Below are positions 61,735 to 64,000 of a stretch of 64,000 nt of DNA, in pieces. The notes beneath the pieces are model-generated. The model was not told where the DNA came from. It did not search any database and saw only the letters and a program-made list of their open reading frames with translations. Positions within the stretch are counted from its first letter, which is position 1. The number at the start of each line of letters is the position of its first letter. The stretch is from Acinetobacter lanii (lineage in GTDB: Bacteria > Pseudomonadota > Gammaproteobacteria > Pseudomonadales > Moraxellaceae): assembly GCF_011578285.1 (NCBI RefSeq), contig NZ_CP049916.1:1736001-1800000 (forward strand). The letters are read 5' to 3'. A program made the position numbers and the translations under genes.

Positions 61735-62402
61735 GCAATATCTCCTACACGAACAACATGCTGAACAAAAATGCCTGGGGTAATAATATGTTCTGGGTCT
61801 AATGCACCTGAGTCGACCACTTCATGTACCTGTGCAATTGTGACTTGAGCCGCTTTTGCCATCAGTGGCCCAAAGTTTCGAGCAGCTTTACGATAAGTTA
61901 AATTCCCCAATGGATCAGCTTGATTGGCAAAAATAAAGGCATAATCTGCCGAAATGGGATATTCCAACACATAATGTTTACCGTTAATCTCACGAGTTTC
62001 TTTCCCTTCAGCCACAGCGGTTCCATAACCTGTAGGGGTAAAGATTGCGCCTAATCCTGCTCCTGCTGCTTGAATACGGGCTGCGAGGTTCCCTTGGGGC
62101 ACCAATTCTAAATCGACTTTTCCAGCACAATACAGCTCTTCGAACACTTTGGTATTATTGGCTTTCGGAAATGAACAAATCATTTTCTTCACTAAACCAG
62201 ACAGTAGTAATTTGGTTAGACCACGATCGCCAGAGGCTGCATTATTATTAATCACCGTTAAGTCTTTGGGTCCAAAATCAATCAATGCCTCAATCAATTC
62301 AATCGGCTGCCCTGCAAGACCGAATCCACTGGTCATAATGCTCGCACCATCTGGAATCTGCTTTAAAAGCGTTTCAACATCCTGTGTGATTTTATTGATC
62401 AT
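61731..62402 (-). CDS. 3-oxoacid-type CoA-transferase subunit A
   Basis: The 223-residue alpha subunit has the CoA-binding glycine loop IMTSGFGLAGQPIELIEAL and ENLAARIQAAGAG-like QGNLAARIQAAGAG. It is upstream of subunit B with a four-base overlap and 33 bases downstream of an AAHS transporter. PcaI, ScoA and DcaI cannot be told apart by reading. Confidence 0.85.
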   Translation of the reverse strand: MINKITQDVETLLKQIPDGASIMTSGFGLAGQPIELIEALIDFGPKDLTVINNNAASGDRGLTKLLLSGLVKKMICSFPKANNTKVFEELYCAGKVDLELVPQGNLAARIQAAGAGLGAIFTPTGYGTAVAEGKETREINGKHYVLEYPISADYAFIFANQADPLGNLTYRKAARNFGPLMAKAAQVTIAQVHEVVDSGALDPEHIITPGIFVQHVVRVGDIA

Positions 62403-62435
62403 ACGTCTTCCTTATCCTTTATTCTCAATCTTCAC

Positions 62436-63710
62436 TTAATCTGCTTTTTGCGGGTCAAATAAACGGTCTTTAATAAATAACAGTGGGATCAGACCACATA
62501 AAAAGTAAGCAATGCCCATGATCAATAACCCTGTTCCAATTGAACCCCCTTGGGCAAAGAAACCAATGGTCACAGGCGCCAACACCGCACCCAAACGTCC
62601 GATATTGTAGGCACCGCCAATAGCTGTACCACGCACTTTGGTTGAAAAACTTTCTGTCATATAGGTGGCATTAATGCCATACGGGATGCCATAGAGAAAA
62701 CCGAAGAACAACATCAGCCATAAAATATTGTCGGGAGAATTACCAAACACAATGATTGGAATAAAAATTGCGGTTCCCATGGTGCCAAAGGCGAAGACCG
62801 CACGACGACCAATTTTGTCCGCAATCATGCCTGCAATGACTTTGGTACACATCATGATGATGAATGTCCCAATCATATACATGGTCATGGCTTTAAATTT
62901 GATGCCTAAATCGGACTCAAGATATGCAGGTAACCAGTTACTGACACCGTAATAGCCAAACTGTAAAAATGCCGTACTGAATGACCATAGGATAAACATG
63001 CGACGACTTGAAACATCCTGCATCACCATTTTAAAGGTATTTTTTGGTTTATCTTTGATATTACCCGACGTTTTCAACAGCTCACGTTGGCGACGGCTTT
63101 CCAGCCATGCTTTGGGTTCTGGGACCAAGAAATGCATGGCCACTGCTAACACAATGGGAATAATGGAAATGAAGAATAAAATGCGCCAACCATGTGTTGG
63201 GATCAGCCAACCTGCTAAACCCGTTGCCACAATTGAACCTAAAGTCCAACCTGTCATAAGCGCTGCTAATGCGGTGGTACGATATTTGGTTGGGACATAT
63301 TCCGCCATTAAGGTGTTACAGGCAATATAAAGTGCCCCTAATCCAATGGCGGAGATAAATCGCAAAGTCACAAACTGCTCATAACTTTGAGTAAAGCCTA
63401 ACCAAAACGTTAACAAAGAAAACAGTGCTATAGCCAAAACAATCACTCTGACACGTCCAAAGCGGTCACATGCCCAACCACCAAAGAAGCCACCCACAGC
63501 CATGCCTGCTAAGGTCCAACTACCGAGCGCACCCGCTTGAATGCTACTTAAGCCAAATTCTTGTTTTAAACTGGTTAAGCTATATGACAATAATGCGATA
63601 TCAGCACCATCCACCAACAATGCAAGAAAGGAGAAAATAAAGGCAAAAAGCCATACTTTTTTAGATGGGGCGTCCTGACTTACCGCTTCAGTTGCAGAAT
63701 TTGCTGTCAT
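62436..63710 (-). CDS. AAHS-family MFS acid:H+ symporter (third copy)
   Basis: The 424-residue protein has 12 helices with LVDGADIALLSYSLTSLK in helix 1 and GGWACDRFGRVRVIV after helix 2. The start at 63710 (MTANSATEAVS) has AAGGGAT upstream; a longer ORF start lies 14 codons earlier. It heads an operon with both CoA-transferase subunits and the DHA1-like transporter. Confidence 0.84.
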   Translation of the reverse strand: MTANSATEAVSQDAPSKKVWLFAFIFSFLALLVDGADIALLSYSLTSLKQEFGLSSIQAGALGSWTLAGMAVGGFFGGWACDRFGRVRVIVLAIALFSLLTFWLGFTQSYEQFVTLRFISAIGLGALYIACNTLMAEYVPTKYRTTALAALMTGWTLGSIVATGLAGWLIPTHGWRILFFISIIPIVLAVAMHFLVPEPKAWLESRRQRELLKTSGNIKDKPKNTFKMVMQDVSSRRMFILWSFSTAFLQFGYYGVSNWLPAYLESDLGIKFKAMTMYMIGTFIIMMCTKVIAGMIADKIGRRAVFAFGTMGTAIFIPIIVFGNSPDNILWLMLFFGFLYGIPYGINATYMTESFSTKVRGTAIGGAYNIGRLGAVLAPVTIGFFAQGGSIGTGLLIMGIAYFLCGLIPLLFIKDRLFDPQKAD

Positions 63711-63762
63711 TTCAATATCCCTTTTTGTTAAGCACTCCTGTGCTTTCAACATCTTGTTTTGA

Positions 63763-63784
63763 AATACAGTGGATTCACTGTATT
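63763..63784. promoter_or_regulatory. Perfect 9-bp inverted repeat, operator candidate
   Basis: AATACAGTG-GATT-CACTGTATT lies 53-74 bases before the third AAHS transporter. It is a compact 22-bp dimer site, unlike the other repeats in the window. Confidence 0.55.
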
Positions 63785-63961
63785 GAGTATTAAATCTAAT
63801 TTTGGTTTTAGCTGTGACAAACGTTGATCCATTACGTTTGGTCTATATATGTCTCTTCTCTTGTTCTCTACAAAACGAATGTCGTCCAATCCACATCATT
63901 TTTTTAAAATGCAAAAACCTAAGATGAATACTTTCGATTCAACTTTGAGAACTTGAGAAAA

Positions 63962-63985
63962 ATGACCTAGTGATCACTAGGTCAT
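63962..63985 (-). terminator. Terminator-like palindrome at the right edge
   Basis: A 24-bp perfect palindrome with half ATGACCTAGTGA is followed on the minus strand by TTTTTCTC. It probably ends a minus-strand gene that lies beyond the window. Confidence 0.6.
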
Positions 63986-64000
63986 GGTTTGAGACTACTT

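Larger units (their letters stand above)
63711..64000. promoter_or_regulatory. Upstream region of the AAHS/CoA-transferase operon
   Basis: This region holds a 6-bp repeat AAGCAC-TCCT-GTGCTT (about 63730-63745), the perfect 9-bp repeat at 63763-63784, and at the right edge a terminator-like palindrome. No gene start was found before the window ends. Confidence 0.5.

Noticed and set aside
1-64000. CRISPR arrays, insertion sequences, tRNA or rRNA genes, prophage
   Set aside because: No regular repeat-spacer pattern, transposase, cloverleaf or phage structural gene was seen in the window.

Overview
The window reads as a chromosomal segment of an Acinetobacter-type gammaproteobacterium. The evidence is an AT-rich base composition, two DcaP-type porins with an N-terminal coiled coil, three AAHS-family aromatic-acid symporters, PaaF/PaaH/PaaJ-type beta-oxidation genes and a NasS/NasT-controlled assimilatory nitrate operon. 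No tRNA, rRNA, CRISPR array or insertion sequence was found.

Layout. (1) 1-2.5 kb: cyanide-insensitive bd-type quinol oxidase (cioAB). (2) 2.8-13.8 kb: a beta-oxidation block with acyl-CoA ligase, acyl-CoA dehydrogenase, hotdog thioesterase, thiolase, hydroxyacyl-CoA dehydrogenase, enoyl-CoA hydratase, AAHS transporter and DcaP porin. (3) 14.3-30.4 kb: a guanidine-nitrogen locus with TonB receptor, NitT/TauT-type ABC transporter, EmrE-type SMR, binding lipoprotein, allophanate hydrolase, a NikR-like regulator, a biotin carboxylase with two DUF1989 partners, and a guanidine-I (ykkC) riboswitch. An AT-rich OLD-family nuclease with a small antitoxin-like gene sits in its middle. (4) 30.4-37.7 kb: molybdate uptake and molybdenum cofactor synthesis (modABC, moeA, moaCB fusion, moaE, moaD, moaA, mobA). 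(5) 37.7-48.3 kb: nitrate and nitrite assimilation (nasA, a nirD-reductase fusion, nirB, narK, nasT, nasS). (6) 48.7-51.4 kb: secreted lactonase-type beta-propeller and a second DcaP porin. (7) 51.6-63.7 kb: a cyclohexanecarboxylate-type pathway (aliA, aliB, badI, badH, badR) with AAHS transporters, CaiB/BaiF and two-subunit CoA-transferases.

How the parts work together. Six sigma-54 promoters of correct -24/-12 geometry precede the guanidine transporter, the nikR-like/allophanate hydrolase operon, the riboswitch/carboxylase operon, the moa operon, narK-nirB and nasTS. NtrC-type palindromes lie near two of these regions, so 14-48 kb looks like one nitrogen-scavenging superlocus. The NikR-like protein has lost three of the four nickel ligands. 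Half-site pairs with NikR geometry (6-N16-6) lie beside all three guanidine-locus promoters, which suggests that a repurposed NikR controls guanidine use. The narK leader carries two hexaloop hairpins of the ANTAR/NasT target type.

The alicyclic-acid cluster has no hydratase (BadK) of its own. The PaaF-like crotonase 41 kb away could supply that step, and a shared 15-bp operator-like palindrome occurs in both catabolic blocks. All functional calls come from reading the sequence without database searches.
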